Positions 11,835 to 24,161 of a DNA stretch of 64,000 nucleotides are shown piece by piece. Below the pieces are notes generated by a model, which searched no databases, was not told the DNA's origin, and was given only the letters and a program-made list of their open reading frames with translations. Made by a program: the position numbers and the translations under genes. The number at the start of each line of letters is the position of its first letter. Within the stretch, counting starts at the first letter, position 1. The stretch is from Paragyromitra xinjiangensis (taxonomy: Eukaryota; Ascomycota; Pezizomycetes; Pezizales; Discinaceae): the NCBI GenBank assembly GCA_038503065.1, contig JBCAMK010000015.1, positions 744,001 to 808,000 of the forward strand. The letters run 5' to 3'.

Positions 11835-12614
11835 TGCATGCCAACATCTCGATGGCCGGTCCGGTCACGAGCTTCCTTTTCATCTGGTCTCTTAATCAAT
11901 CGTGGAAACCTGATTTTATTTTATTCTATTTCCTTTCAATTTGTAGTTCCATGGAAGTAAACTGTTGCGATCTTACGATTGGAATATTTTTTTGGTTCCC
12001 CGACTTATAGTGGTCGCACAACAAACCGCTGCAGTTGGGTTGTGTAGAGTACTCTACAGTATCAAGCATGAGAGATGCATTTCATCCTCCCTCATCGTTG
12101 AGGCTGCATGGGGCCGCAAGAGATTCAGTGAGAACGGCTGTTGGATGTCTCGAGACATGGGGGGGTTGCACAGAAGAGGGGCGCATAACGGACCCCGCAC
12201 GAATTCCAGTGCGGCAAGTCCAGCCTAGCGGCCCTGCAGCACAGCTAAGGGGATCTCTGGGGCAATCACACGAATCGTGATTGGTGAGGCGGGCATTGAG
12301 CATGCTGCACCCAGCGGAAGCGTTTTCGGGGGTTATCGTGCGAGTCCGTAACTTATCGAGATTGTACCGTTGTTTTGTCCAATTGGATTCAGATGAAAGA
12401 GAGCCGCGACCAGCCGAACATTCCAAAAGCTTTCTTCCACGGATGCTGGTTTGGCAACAAGACTGGAACTGTCCGAATCTGAATTCACCTTCCCGCCCCT
12501 CTCCTCCAACCCACTCATCTCTATGGCCACCCCCTCCTCATCTGCCCCGGCTTCTCGATCTTCCAAAGAACACCGTCACGAGACCTTACGTAACTGCGGG
12601 TATCTGAATGTAAC

Positions 12615-12622
12615 TATATAAA
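12615..12622 (+). promoter_or_regulatory. TATA box candidate of CAR2
   Basis: TATATAAA lies 239 bp before the CAR2 start codon, followed by an A/C-rich stretch typical of a fungal leader. Position and composition only. Confidence 0.4.
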
Positions 12623-12860
12623 CCTCCAATTCGCCTCTTCCTTTGACATTTAGCTTTCGAAATTTACATCCTTCTCACTGAAACCAATCCTATAAACCTT
12701 AGTCATATCACAAGATCTAAGATAAAATAAACAAAACAAAACAAAATTCAAAACGGAGTTCAAACAGATTTTCAGGTATTTAAACCACAATATTTTTGCC
12801 ATCTTCACAGGCCCTCAAGACCTCGTCAAAATCTAATCTTTCATACAGAAACCAAACACA

Positions 12861-14634
12861 ATGTCACCTTCAGCAGCTACAACGCCCTCCAAGACCGACC
12901 AAGCCACCGTGAAGAGCAAGTCTACTAGCGTACATGCCGCAACCACGGATCAAGCCATTCAGTATGAGCATGACTTTGCTGCCCACAATTACCACCCGTT
13001 ACCAATCGTAATGGCCAGGGGTGAAGGCGTCCGCGTTTGGGATCCTGAGGTTAGTCTTGTCGTACCTTCCAACAGTAAAACGTGCCTGCCAGGGTGGTGT
13101 GCTATTCGACCCAACTCCGTGGATTTGGGTCTCTAGAAGACCCGACACAATGGTATAGGGAATTTCACGGGATACGATTGCTGATGCTTTGTTTTTCTGA
13201 GGCATTTAGGGCAAAGAGTACCTTGACTTTCTAAGCGCCTATTCGGCGGTCAACCAAGGTCATTGTCATCCTAAGATCGTTAATGCCCTGGTCCAGCAGG
13301 CCCAGAGATTAACTTTATCTTCAAGGGCATTCTACAATGATGTGTTCCCTGTTTTTGCGAAATTCGTTACTGAGGTACGTCTTTACAGAAGGCTCCACTT
13401 GATATCATGTTTCTACGTTGTTCCGCGAATTAACGTGCCTCGATGTTCCATAGTACTTCGGTTACGAGATGGTGCTCCCAATGAACACAGGTGCCGAGGC
13501 AGTCGAGACCGGTATCAAGATTGCTCGTAAGTGGGGTTACAAAGTGAAGAAGATTCCCGAGAACGAGGCTCTCATCTTTGGTGCCTCCGAGAACTTCCAC
13601 GGCCGCACCTTCGCCGCGATCTCCTTATCCACAGATCCCGAATCTCGTGACAATTACGGCCCATACCTTCCCAATATTGGCTCAGCGTGTCCATCTACCG
13701 GGAAAAAGATTCGTTACAACAATATCTCAGACTTAGAAGCTGTGCTGGAGACCCACGGCAAGAAAACCGCTGCATTCATAGTCGAGCCTATCCAGGGAGA
13801 AGCTGGTATCGTAGTCCCTGATGAAGATTATCTGGCCAAAGTCCACGCACTGTGCAAGAAGCACAACGTCCTTCTTATTTGCGACGAGATCCAAACTGGT
13901 ATCGCCCGCACTGGCCGTCTATTATGCTCTGAACACTCCGGTATCCGCCCCGATATTGTCCTGCTCGGAAAGGCTATTTCCGGCGGCATGTATCCTGTCT
14001 CTGCCGTTCTTGCAGACAAACACATCATGCTCACTGTCGAGCCTGGCACCCATGGCTCTACCTACGGTGGTAATCCGCTTGGTTGTGCTGTTGCCATTGC
14101 TGCGCTTGAAGTTGTCCGTGATGAGAGATTAACCGAGAATGCAGAAGTCCTAGGGAAGAGATTCCGTGCTGGAATCAGTGCGATCAATAGTCCTGCTATC
14201 AAGTCGATCCGTGGGAAGGGTCTGTTGAATGCGGTAATAATTGATGAGACAAAAACTTCTGGACATTCTGCGTGGGAACTTTGCTTGTTGCTGAAGGAGA
14301 AAGGTCTGTTGGTGAGTGGAATCCGAACCCTCTCCAAGAACGCATGAAAAAATACCTAGAAGGGGAGAGACGACTAACACAAAACGTGGGGTGAGTGTAA
14401 AGGCCAAGCCTACCCACCAAAACATCATCCGTCTTGCACCTCCACTCGTCATCACTGAGGAGCAGATCGATAGGGCTGTCAGTATCTTCGAAGAAGCTTT
14501 GAGAGATTTGGTATGACCTATCCCAGTACCGTCCGAGACGCCTATTACTTACTGGCACCGTAACACAGCCTACTTGGAAAGAAGATAATATCTCCCCTGA
14601 AGAGAAAGCCCATAAAAATATGCTCGACGATTAG
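12861..14634 (+). CDS. CAR2: ornithine aminotransferase
   Basis: PLP-dependent class III aminotransferase converting ornithine and 2-oxoglutarate to glutamate semialdehyde and glutamate in arginine breakdown. Exons 12861-13049, 13210-13374, 13454-14311, 14403-14510 and 14569-14634 give 461 residues, the family size. Seen: [60 protein letters not shown] (PLP phosphate region), [15 protein letters not shown] with the PLP-binding Asp, [20 protein letters not shown] with the Schiff-base Lys, and [20 protein letters not shown]. Intron 3 ends in GTAAAG after the branch site GACTAAC, restoring [19 protein letters not shown]. No mitochondrial leader is seen, as expected for the cytosolic fungal enzyme. 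Confidence 0.96.
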
Positions 14635-15876
14635 GCGGCTACCCGGTTGTTAGAACCTGCCTTTCCCCCCTTCTTTTGTTCATATAGGTAGTATGGTCCC
14701 GTGGGTTATTTCTGCGTTGTTTTTTATCTCTTTTTTTTCATGCTTGAGTCATGCCTAAATTACGAAGGGCATCCTTATCAGTTGAATTCTTTGGGCTTTT
14801 GGATATAACCAGCTTTTGGGTCCTGGTTTTTTTGTCAACGGGGTTCTGGTTCTGGTTTTCTTTTTACTTACTCTGCATAAGCATTTGTAAAAAGTTCTCT
14901 TTTGTCTAAGGGGTTTTGATTTTGGGTTTACGGGTTTCTCTTTTTCTATATTTGTTCCAGAAGCACAAGTTCACTTTGCGAAACTATCTATACACGCACA
15001 AGGTTTCTCCTTCCTGGGATGATATTTCCCCAGAACTAGGGTTCACCAAGATGATACAACAAGCTCCCGGTATAGCAAGATAATTGCAAATTGTCTCGGT
15101 ATACGTCAAGTAGAGAATGCCTTTCTCTCATCGTTTTCTCTCACCACTTTCCAACGAGACAACCACTTATTCATGCTTCAACACAGTGAACCAATAATCC
15201 CGTGTGAACAGTGGTGCAAGGTTGCTTCGGGGTCGGAAATGACTGAGAGACAGGCACCCGAGAGAGTTATTACACGAGTATTTAGATAGGGGTCGTACTG
15301 CCCACCTAGCAATCAAGCAATTGATCCCTTTCGTCCTCTTACGTACCTGCTATTACAACGGCTAGAGTACTAAGCAACTCGAGTGATACTCTATGAATTT
15401 ACATATGACCCAAAGAATCAGCTAACTCTAATGCTTGAAAGATACCCTGTAACCAAGCCAACTGCGTTCCATCTTGGCCATGGGATGATATCTAGAATTT
15501 AGAGGTGAAAGGGACATAATTTTGTCAGATAGGTGGCTCGGCCTTCAAAATCGCGAAACTATTATCTTCTATATTCTCCGTATGCACACCTAGTAGTAGC
15601 CCTGACTACCCACCTTGACAATTCCACTTGATAAACATGACTTCAAAACCCAGAAATCATAACCCAAAGCAGACATCAAGCGTGTAACATGGCGATTCCA
15701 CAATCAAGGGGGTGCCAGCTCTAATCAGGAAACTCCACCAACTACAGTGTTCCCCATTTAACCTCCAACCCCAAATTCTATGCTCGCTCCACAAAAAATC
15801 CCTTTTGCTAACTAGTTTAGCTTTCGGCCACTCACTCCCAGTATTCGACACCATTGTTCGACACAGAACCACACAT
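14635..15876. other. intergenic between convergent genes
   Basis: 3' flank of CAR2 begins with long T-rich tracts (14690-14960), probably the CAR2 3' UTR and terminator area. The rest has no supported gene; the 87-codon minus-strand ORF at 15657-15920 overlaps the next gene's end in another frame. Confidence 0.4.
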
Positions 15877-17557
15877 TCACTTTCCACCGATAATCTCAAC
15901 CGTGTACGACACACTACCATGATACCCCACCCGCTCCCACTCCCGCTCTTGCCTTAGCGGCTGTTCATCATTATCAAACCCCAAAGCCACAGTGTTGGTG
16001 TCATCAAATGTAGCAGGTCCCCTATCCAACACAACCTCTCGAGTCCTCAAAATCTGCAACCGCTCGTTGTTTAAGTCCGTATTCATACTTGTAGCAGCCA
16101 ACTCGACTGGATTATCCGAATTCGTAATAAAGGCAAACCCAGAGGAGACATGGTTGATGTGTTCATGATCCAGAATTGACCCGAAGCCAGGCCTTTGTCT
16201 GACAAGTTTCATAATCAGGTCCGCCATACTCAACTCGATGTTAAGCTTAAAGATAAATGACATAGGCGCAAATGGTGGCCACCTAAATCACTCGAAGCTA
16301 ATACTTAGCGGCTAAAAAGTCTCATCCCAAAGTTCTTGCACCATCTACAGATTAGAAATTATGGAAAAACTTACGTCAGTTGCTTCGCCGGGTAGTACAT
16401 GAACCCTAAACCTATAAGCTATTGGGACTTTTTATTAGCCCGCCTACGTTATTCTAGTACAAGTAGTCTTTAGGCACTATGTCTCAGCCCTTAAGCGGAC
16501 GAAAAAAGAGCCAAGATTCCCTCTTCTAGCCTTGAACCCCTTTTGAGAAGAAAAAGAAAGAAAAAAGCAGGGTCAACATCTAACTCACATCTATCATCAC
16601 AGAAAGGCACACAATCCTAAAGTTGTGGAACACTAGAGGCTTATATTTTCCCAACCCCGGCTTGATAAGTTCCTTTCGAACCACTCGCATAAAATAGAAA
16701 CTTAGAAGTACGTCAATAGTGATGATTATAGCTCCCTGAATTTTGAAGTTTATGCCGGAGATGTGGGCACTTCTGTCAGAATTTAGTATATATTTCACGA
16801 GCACAAGGCAGCCAACTAAGCTACGATGAAAGTCTAAACGAAGATGGTATAAGTTTGCAAGACTGGATGACGTACTGGAACCTACGTTTCGGATATCTGA
16901 AGCTGAGCCGGAATCCAAATAGCTCCTGTTGCAATAGCGAATATACATACTAGCACAAGACAGGCGATCCGAAGCTTTCTTACCGTCCCCTTATTAGTCG
17001 TAATAAGATTTATTCGACTGAGGGTAATCTGTAAAATTGATTGTTGCTAAGATAATATATATATTAGCTACCTTACTTCAGATCAAAATGAATGCTAGAT
17101 AATACCTGGACCGTCCAAAGAAAAGCTTTCATAAAACCAGTTATATCAGTACATGTCTCGGGAGTAGTCCGCAGGAGTGATGGGTCACAATTCATCTTCA
17201 TAGCATTTCACACTCACTAATTCCGATATATAGGATAAGTCTATGCCCTGCCATTAGCCTGCCGATCTGAACCTATAACAGGAGCTAGTAGATAGAGCAG
17301 GGTTACGCAACTAACCCAGGCTTAACGCGCTCCAGAATAAGAAGCCAACTGAGACAACCGTAGCTTATAATCGCAAAAAAACCAACCCAAACCCACCAAA
17401 AATAACGAGACCTATATCTTCTCCCCTTTGGGGCAGCCGACGTCTGCTTATACGCTTTCCATCCAGTCAAATAACCAAACCCCAAAAGAACTCCCCAAGC
17501 TATCAGTGTGAATTCACGCTCGAGTTCGCCGAGGCCTGTAGGCTTGTCCTCCAACAT
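15877..17557 (-). CDS. fungal multi-pass integral membrane protein
   Basis: Hidden by short exons. Proposed exons, transcript order: 17557-17327 (start MLEDKPTGLGELEREFTLIA), 17195-17106, 17028-16886, 16772-16589, 16418-16375 and 16282-15877, about 365 residues. Phases close everywhere, but the exon 1/2 joint is unsure (a GTTAGT donor at 17315 is an alternative). At least five hydrophobic segments are visible, for example LIAWGVLLGFGYLTGW, ACLVLVCIFAIATGAIW and GAIIITIDVLLSFYFM. Block order (TVRKLRI, WIPAQLQIS, GKYKPLV, KLNIELSMADLI) matches, from memory, an uncharacterised Pezizomycotina membrane family whose members carry a hydrophilic C-terminal tail like the one here. Function unknown. 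The gene could be slightly decayed near exon 1. Confidence 0.65.
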
Positions 17558-20310
17558 CTCAGTGATAGCGCTGATGATGCCGGATGGCAGACACGTTCAC
17601 GAAAGGTGCATAAAATTGGTGTATCTTTAGCTCCCGAGTTCTATCATTGAAAAATTAGTGGGGGCTTCTCGAATTTTATTGCCCACCTTAGTCACGATCA
17701 CGGTGTAGATGTGGCGCGGCGCAGCTGAGGAAAGGAGGAACGCTCTGATCTTTCGCTTTGACAAATTTCTCGGCAACATACAAGGGTCAAATTTCGAAAC
17801 CTAGGGTGCAAAGATGGAGGCGCGGGGTTGTCCGCCTCAGGATGCGAGGTGTATCGCCCAATAATAACCCAGGTCTGAATAGTCAATAATTGGAACTCTT
17901 GTGTGAGCACTTTCGAGGTGTTCACTGCCTGTCCTCTACTCTTCTGGGTCCCATTCCTCGTTCCCTGGTTCCTCCGACCAGTAGCGACATGCCGATGCCC
18001 CGAAAACCAACTCTGAGCCCCACGGGCCCCACCAATTTCCTCAAATTCAATGATTAGCGCCATCTAGGACAACATATCTCCCGACTGCCGAATTACCAGG
18101 GTAGGGGACCCCACAAGATGCTATTCCATTCAGCACCATCGGTTCGCTTGTACGACTCTCCGATAAGTATTTAACCCATCGGTACCTTCACAGCCGACCC
18201 ACTAAGCCGGGAGTGATACAATTCTAAGCGAAGACGCTTGATTAGCCGCCGGGGATGTCGAGACAACTACATCTTCTCCGAAACCCCAACCTTGGGCATC
18301 GACCTCGAAAAGTGGTAATAGCTGGCGAGATCTGCAAGCGACAATTTAATCCCAAGTGCGTTGCCGTACTTTGTCACATGAATGATTTATACCCCTGTAG
18401 GCTCTCAAAATTGTGAATGAAAAATAAATTACGAAAAAGCAGGCTAGGAATGAGACAGAGAGATACTGCCTGCTCTAAGAGAATATAATCCCCGTAATGT
18501 AATGATTAAACCAAGCAATGGAGACTATTCTTGTTACTCTTCGGCTACATATTTGCCTTTGGGTCCACGGCCCTCTTTTCTGATTTGGTGATGAACTGTT
18601 GCAACAAGTGTGCAGACGAGTGATATTTGATGATTACCGGTTCCCTCAGTTCAAGCATGGAGCCCTGGGTAGTTGCTAGTAGCGGGCTGGGCTTCTGGGT
18701 AAGAAATGAGACCTGAATGCCAGTATATAGTTGTGGTAGAAAAGAGAAAGGTTATGTGTTCCCCAAAAAACCCAGCCATTGAGCCTGTTGTGCCTGAAGT
18801 AGGAAAATAACGGTTGGCAATTATGAAAACTTTAGCTCGGCATGCCACAGGGTTCAAACCAATATTTAATATCCGCAAAGGAAGACTTGCTTCGGTGTGT
18901 TGGTTTCAGAGGTTGAATGGTTTGTCTGGCTTTTGGTGTCGTCCTGTAAACTGTAAAGGTTTTATCATGTGGGTTTCTTCCCCGACTCCAGCCTCAAGCT
19001 TTTTTTCACCCTAGGGACTTGACCCTACTGCTGGGATGAACGTTGGCGGGAGTGACGCTGCAGCCAATTTCGTTCTACAGCCTCCAGAGCAGACCACCCT
19101 CATGATTCATGTTTCTGTCACAGCTTACTCAGATGTTCCCAGTTTAAGACATTCTACATACAGGCCATAGTGCCGGAAAATACTCCTTAGGGTTAAGGTA
19201 GCCGACGATTGGATCTCTCATTCTGGCCCTCTAATACATCGGCCCGTATTATTTGTAGTCCGTGGGTATATAATAGCCCAGCTTGGGCTAGTTGGAATAA
19301 ATTGGAACGTGCTCCCGCCAGGGATAATATTGGGACCGTGAACGTTCTCCTATCAGCGTTTACACCCTTGTTAAGCCCTGATACCGTATTATCTAGAGAT
19401 GGGACATGCATAAGACATACTCGTATTCTTCAAACGTTACCGGAATCTGGTAACAGGGAGCGCCATGTCTCTGCTGCTGGCTCGCCTTCTGTAAGTGGCT
19501 ACCTATTCACCACGCCGCAAACGAAATCCAGCAATTTATTTGACTAAGCCCCTAGTTGTACGAAAGTGAACAAATTACAGAGGATGTCTAGCAGAGCATC
19601 TGCTAGTTAAATGATACAGGATGCGGGTTAGCATATTGCATGCTGGCGGCAGCCTATACCAGTATCCCGTAACGCTTGAAAAATACGAGTACTGATATCC
19701 TATGTCTTTACGTTTAACAGCGTCAGGAATATTAACAGGTACTATGCCCTGACGCAATAAAGCCGGAGATAAAAGCAAGCGGGATTTTCCGTTCTATCTT
19801 CATCATCCTGATTCGCGCCCTAGTATGGTGGGTGATGAACTTGTACCAGAATGACGCGGAGATATTGGTTTGAGGTTAGCATGGCGCTCTTGATAGACAT
19901 AGCTAATATGAAGGTGTGGTTTGGGTAACTGTGGGTTGCCTACGAAATGTGCCAGGTTAAGGCGAATCAAAAAACGTTATTAACGAAAGCCATTTCTAGG
20001 TTCTTATTGCCTGTCGCAAGTATGATGGTATTTTGATTGATTTTATTCACTTATTCAGGGTGGTTTTCATATCTAGTACTTTTTATAAAGGGCGAAACGA
20101 AAAAATCTCCTCATTAAGATGGGTCGTTTCTATTGATTATGGTTTTACTTATGGTGTGAATTTCTATAATATACATAGGGAGATTGTTGAGAACAAAAGC
20201 AAAGCAATACTTTCCACAAAAAGCCTCTTCAGCACTAGAGTGAATATAAGTGACACAGGGCAATTACTCTACACCTCAGAAGCCCTTGTAGCTGTAGGTC
20301 CTTTTCAACC
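17558..20310. other. 2.7-kb gene-poor region
   Basis: ORFs on both strands (for example 17698-18063 minus, 19209-19547 plus) show no recognisable motif, no consistent splice continuation and no repeat structure. No tRNA could be supported. The last 250 bp near 20311 are the 3' flank of the MPP alpha gene. Confidence 0.4.
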
Positions 20311-22000
20311 TCACCGCCTTCCGAGCCCATACCTAGATACTGCTGCCTCCAAGTCCCCAATTTTCTTCATCTCTCCTTCGCCTTGTGCAGCTTGCACAAC
20401 AATTGTTGGCTTCCCGCTCCCTTTCCCTATGTTCTTCACTTTCCCTGTCATGACTCTTTCAGCAACTCTTTTCAAGTCCGCTACTGTTAGTTTTTCAATT
20501 TCCCTGCACATCTCTAAGACGCCGATCTTCTTCCCATGAACTTGAACCTGCCGTCCAAGATCCTCTAACTCAACCATTCTTGACTCGAGGTTCATCAGTA
20601 GTGAGCTCTTGAGTTGCTTCTTTGCTCGGTCTACTTCAGCTTGCTTGAGGCCCGAGAACCCGGAGGTAGTGAAAGTTGCTGCAAATTCTCGCAGCATCAC
20701 ATCAGCGAGTGCATGCCCGGCGCCAGGACGGCAAGACGCGGCGATCCCAAAGAGGCCAGAGTCTGTGTAAGAATGGTTAAACGCCACGCAAGACTCGATC
20801 CAGCCATGTTGATTGAGGACGTTGGTGAAGAGTCGTGAATACATGCCCTTTCCAGGGCCACCAGCAGAAAAGGAACCGCCGCCACCGAGAAGGGTTTGAA
20901 GCGTTGCAAGAGCGTAGATATCTGGGTCTGCGATGCCGAGACCCTCAAATGCGATATGAATGTGGGTGAATGTGGGAAGGTGAGAGATCACATCGGAGGG
21001 GGGAAGGCTAATGAGGCCACCTGTGTAGTGGGATGGTCTATTGGGGGGTGGAGAGGATTGTGACATAAGAAGGGCCTCTGCAGAGCTCGGGGCGCTAGTA
21101 GAGAGGTTCTTGACGAGTGGTATTTTTGAAAGGATGCTAGAACTGGTGTATGGTTGCGGCGATGAGGACTTCGAGGAGGCGTCTCTACCCTTCATGTCGC
21201 CGAAAAACTTCTCACCGAGCCTTACTGCTGTTGGATGGTCCACACCTGCGAAAGCAAGGACAACCCTTTCGGGACGGTAAAAAGCGTTTCGGTACTCCTG
21301 AATGATTCGTCTATCGATTTCATCCAACCTATCCTCCGGACATAGCAGCGGATTCCCAAGCGTGTTGTCCTTATATGCGGCCATATGCATGAGCTCTGGG
21401 AGAATCATCTCGGGCCTACTCCATATTTCACCAATCTCGTACGCAGCGGTCTCGAGCTGTTGAGAGACTTCATCCTCTGTGATCAAAGGATCCCGAATTG
21501 TCTCGGCGAGAATCCCTACCATTGATGGGACGTCCTTGTTGAAGACAGCCGATTGATACATAAGGGATTCGCGGGAAGAGGCGCACTGAACATGACCACC
21601 GAGTGAGTCGATAAGTTCTAGCATTGAATCGGAAGACCGGGAAGTAGTGCCTTTAAAGGCGAGGCGGTCAATGAGATGGCTTACGCCTCTCAATCGATCG
21701 TTTTCATATCGTGACCCGGCATCGATATAGACACCAAGACCAGAAAAGTGGCCTGGTAGGGCTTCTGTAGCTACTCGAATGCCATTGGGAAGTGTGGTGA
21801 TTGCATCAAGCTCTGCAGGGTCCTGGCGGAGTTGTTAGAAGGACATGGGGGGGAAGATAAGTTGAGGTGAAATAACTTACTCGACTTTCACTGGGCAATA
21901 CTGAGGCAAAAGACCTTCGGAGAGCTCGACAAGATGGGTGAGGGGGTTTTTGCAGAGAAAGCGATCGTGAGAGGACCTTTAGGGGTGATGAACGGAGCAT
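20311..22000 (-). CDS. MAS2: mitochondrial processing peptidase alpha subunit
   Basis: Substrate-binding subunit of the matrix peptidase that removes presequences from imported proteins. Exons 22000-21881 and 21822-20311 join in phase 0 to 543 residues. Residues 1-35 form a basic, Ser/Arg-rich amphipathic presequence (MLRSSPLKVLSRSLSLQKPP). Then come DPAELDAITTLPNGIRVATE and HLIDRLAFKGT, where beta subunits have the zinc motif HFLEH; its absence marks alpha. The glycine-rich loop GGGGSFSAGGPGKGMYSRL follows about mid-protein, as the alpha family requires. An insertion of low complexity rich in Ser and Pro (about residues 215-260) precedes it. It ends AVSRYGLGRR. The start is supported by the presequence. 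Confidence 0.95.
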
Positions 22001-22677
22001 TTCGTAGACGTTGAATGACGATTTCTTTTTGAATTTTCAAGGTGAATTCTTATCGAGTTTGCAGGTGTTGAGTTACCCGGCCTTTCACGCTGCTTATCGA
22101 TGCAGCTTCCCGATTTGTCATAATTATTACATTACCAGGGCGATTTAGGATCTCGATTTTCCTTTGATTCTATGGTGCCTTATAGGGTTCAATGGGTTAT
22201 ATATATTCATTCTCTCAAGAGTTTCTTCCATGAACTGGCTGCCTTCTGAATAAAGCACCATATACTTGTTACGTTACTACATGTGGCCACTGCTACTGCC
22301 TCATCAGACGTCACTCGACACGTATTGTCCTACAATGGAAAATGACTTTGTATGCAGTTTATACTGGATATTTGGCTTCTAGGGGCATGGTCGTTTCTTG
22401 GCCTGATGAATATTTTTTAGCTGCGTTGCGCGGGCCTTCTCAGGCCCTGGTGGTAGACAACTAGTTTCTAGTTCTTTTTGTAAGTGGTGTAACTAATATC
22501 TCTTTGTGGTGAAATATGTGTTACGACTCAATAGATAGGTAAGGAGCTGATTTCCTCTTCTTTCCGTCTTTGCCTTTTATGGTAGTCCTAAATTAAGTAC
22601 AAGGGCTCCGAGGCGTTTCGTTTCCTTCTGTCTTTTATTTGCTGTTGAAAAGCAATTAAGATGTTTCTATACAAACC
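22001..22677. other. intergenic
   Basis: Promoter side of the MPP alpha gene and 3' flank of the next gene. No further feature seen. Confidence 0.4.
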
Positions 22678-24161
22678 TCAACTTCGTGCCTCGATCCCTC
22701 TCAAAAGATCCTCATCGTTGGATTTGGCTTCTTCCCTGTAGCAATCCTCTTGATTTGCGCGGCGTGCCACATCTAATTTCTCGTTAACCAAACCCATCAT
22801 AGCATCCCTAGAAATCAAAATACTCACACTCTCAGTCCCTAACCCAATTATTGGAATACACTTAATTAGTCCCCCACCCGTAATAACTGTTTCAACTACC
22901 ACCGCCTCCTTGTCTAAAACCTCTCTATTCAGAATCTTTTCCTTCGGCAACGCCGGCTCTAATGCCGTCGGTCTAGACATCCCTACAAGGTCGCACCCAC
23001 CCCCCTGCACCGCCGCCGCCATACCCGTGCGGGTTCGGAACCCACCCGTTACCATAACGATAGTCTCTGGGGCGGCTTTGCGGGCTTTGGCGGCAAACTC
23101 GGTAAAGTAGGCTTCACGAAGCCGGGTAGATTCGCGGAGGGGCTTTTCACGGGATTGGGCCATCTGCGGGTCCTCGTAGGTGCCACCGCTGATGTCAATG
23201 AAATCAATGCCAGCCGAGCTGAGGGCGGCTACTTGGGCGAGGGCTTCGGACTCGGTGATGCCCATGGTTTGGTAGTCGGAGGAGTTAAGTTTGACTCCGA
23301 TACAGAAGCCTTTGGATGTTGCGGCGCGCGTTTCGGCAATGATACGAAGGATAAAATTTAATCGCTTTTCGGGGGTGCCACCGTATTCGTCAGAGCGAAA
23401 ATTGGTCTGTTGGTTGTCGATGAGTACCAATACATTATTTATGAGTAGGGGGAGGGGAGGGAAAGACTACTTTGGGTGATAGGAACTGGGTGATAAGATA
23501 CCCGTGTGCTGCATGCAATTCAACTCCCTTAAAACCTGCTTCAAACGCTATCTTTGCACCATTGACAAAAATTTTCACCACTTCGTCTATATCCTCCAAT
23601 GACATTTCTTTCGGCGTTCCAAATATAACCTTCTGCAGTAGCTTCGTGAACCATCCACCTGGAAAATTAAGTGCAACAGCAGATGGCGCAAGTGTTTTAG
23701 CTAGCAACGATCTATATCCAGCGCTAATTGGACTTTGTCTTCCTGTATGACAGCTGTACGAGAGTAGGAGTGCCATTAGCCTGACAAGTCGTGGTCCAAA
23801 GTTTCCATTGGGAGAGGACGGCGGGGTTTTCGAGATCCGTTGTATGGAAGACTACATTCTCGGGATCACCTAGGTAGCGGGGATCGACTTGGACATTGCC
23901 TGTTATTAGCATACCGTACCCTCCTTCACCCCAGGCTTTGTAGACAGCATTATAGAGATTGTTGGGACGATTTCGGGTGGATTTGTTGGCTAGTCCCTCG
24001 GCCATGGGTCCCTTTTTGAGTTTCTTGATTAGCTATTGCCCTGAAAGGGAGCAAAAGATTTCCCCCTTTTCGCGTACTTTGACTAAACGATTTGGCAACT
24101 GTAGGCCACATGGGAGCGTAACCGGTGTTGCTAAGACTTCAATTGCAGTACTACTACTCAT
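22678..24161 (-). pseudogene. Old Yellow Enzyme-type NADH:flavin oxidoreductase, frameshifted
   Basis: FMN-binding ene-reductase family. Exons, transcript order: 24161-24078 (MSSSTAIEVLATPVTLPCGL...), 24011-23471 and 23406-22678. Both exon 2 borders are phase 0, yet exon 2 is 541 nt, two short of a multiple of three. The break is near 23748-23755: the frame reads ...GTPTLVQL, then only another frame gives CHTGRQSPISAGYRSLLAK, where the family has the HPGRQ motif. Downstream motifs are intact: HAAHGYLITQFLSP, then after the intron TNFRSDEYGG, and VTGGFRTRTGMAAAVQGGG with GMSRP. Exon 1 joins as NRLVK-GPMAEGL. The break is a 2-nt loss (TG dinucleotide) or an assembly error; otherwise the gene has no other lesion, so decay would be recent. 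Confidence 0.8.

Larger units (their letters stand above)
11259..12860. other. intergenic, upstream region of CAR2
   Basis: 1.6 kb without a supported gene. It contains the partial duplication described separately (11581-11834), and a TATATAAA at 12615-12622 about 240 bp before the CAR2 start. The 12650-12860 segment is A/C-rich and looks like a 5' leader. Confidence 0.5.

Noticed and set aside
17698..18063. 121-codon minus-strand ORF
   Set aside because: No recognisable domain, no plausible splice extension, unlikely composition; left as unsupported.
18840..18860. tRNA T-arm-like GGTTCAAACC
   Set aside because: No A box, anticodon arm or acceptor stem can be folded around it on either strand.
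20033..20539. 168-codon plus-strand ORF
   Set aside because: Largely antisense to the MPP alpha C-terminus, with no protein-like features of its own.
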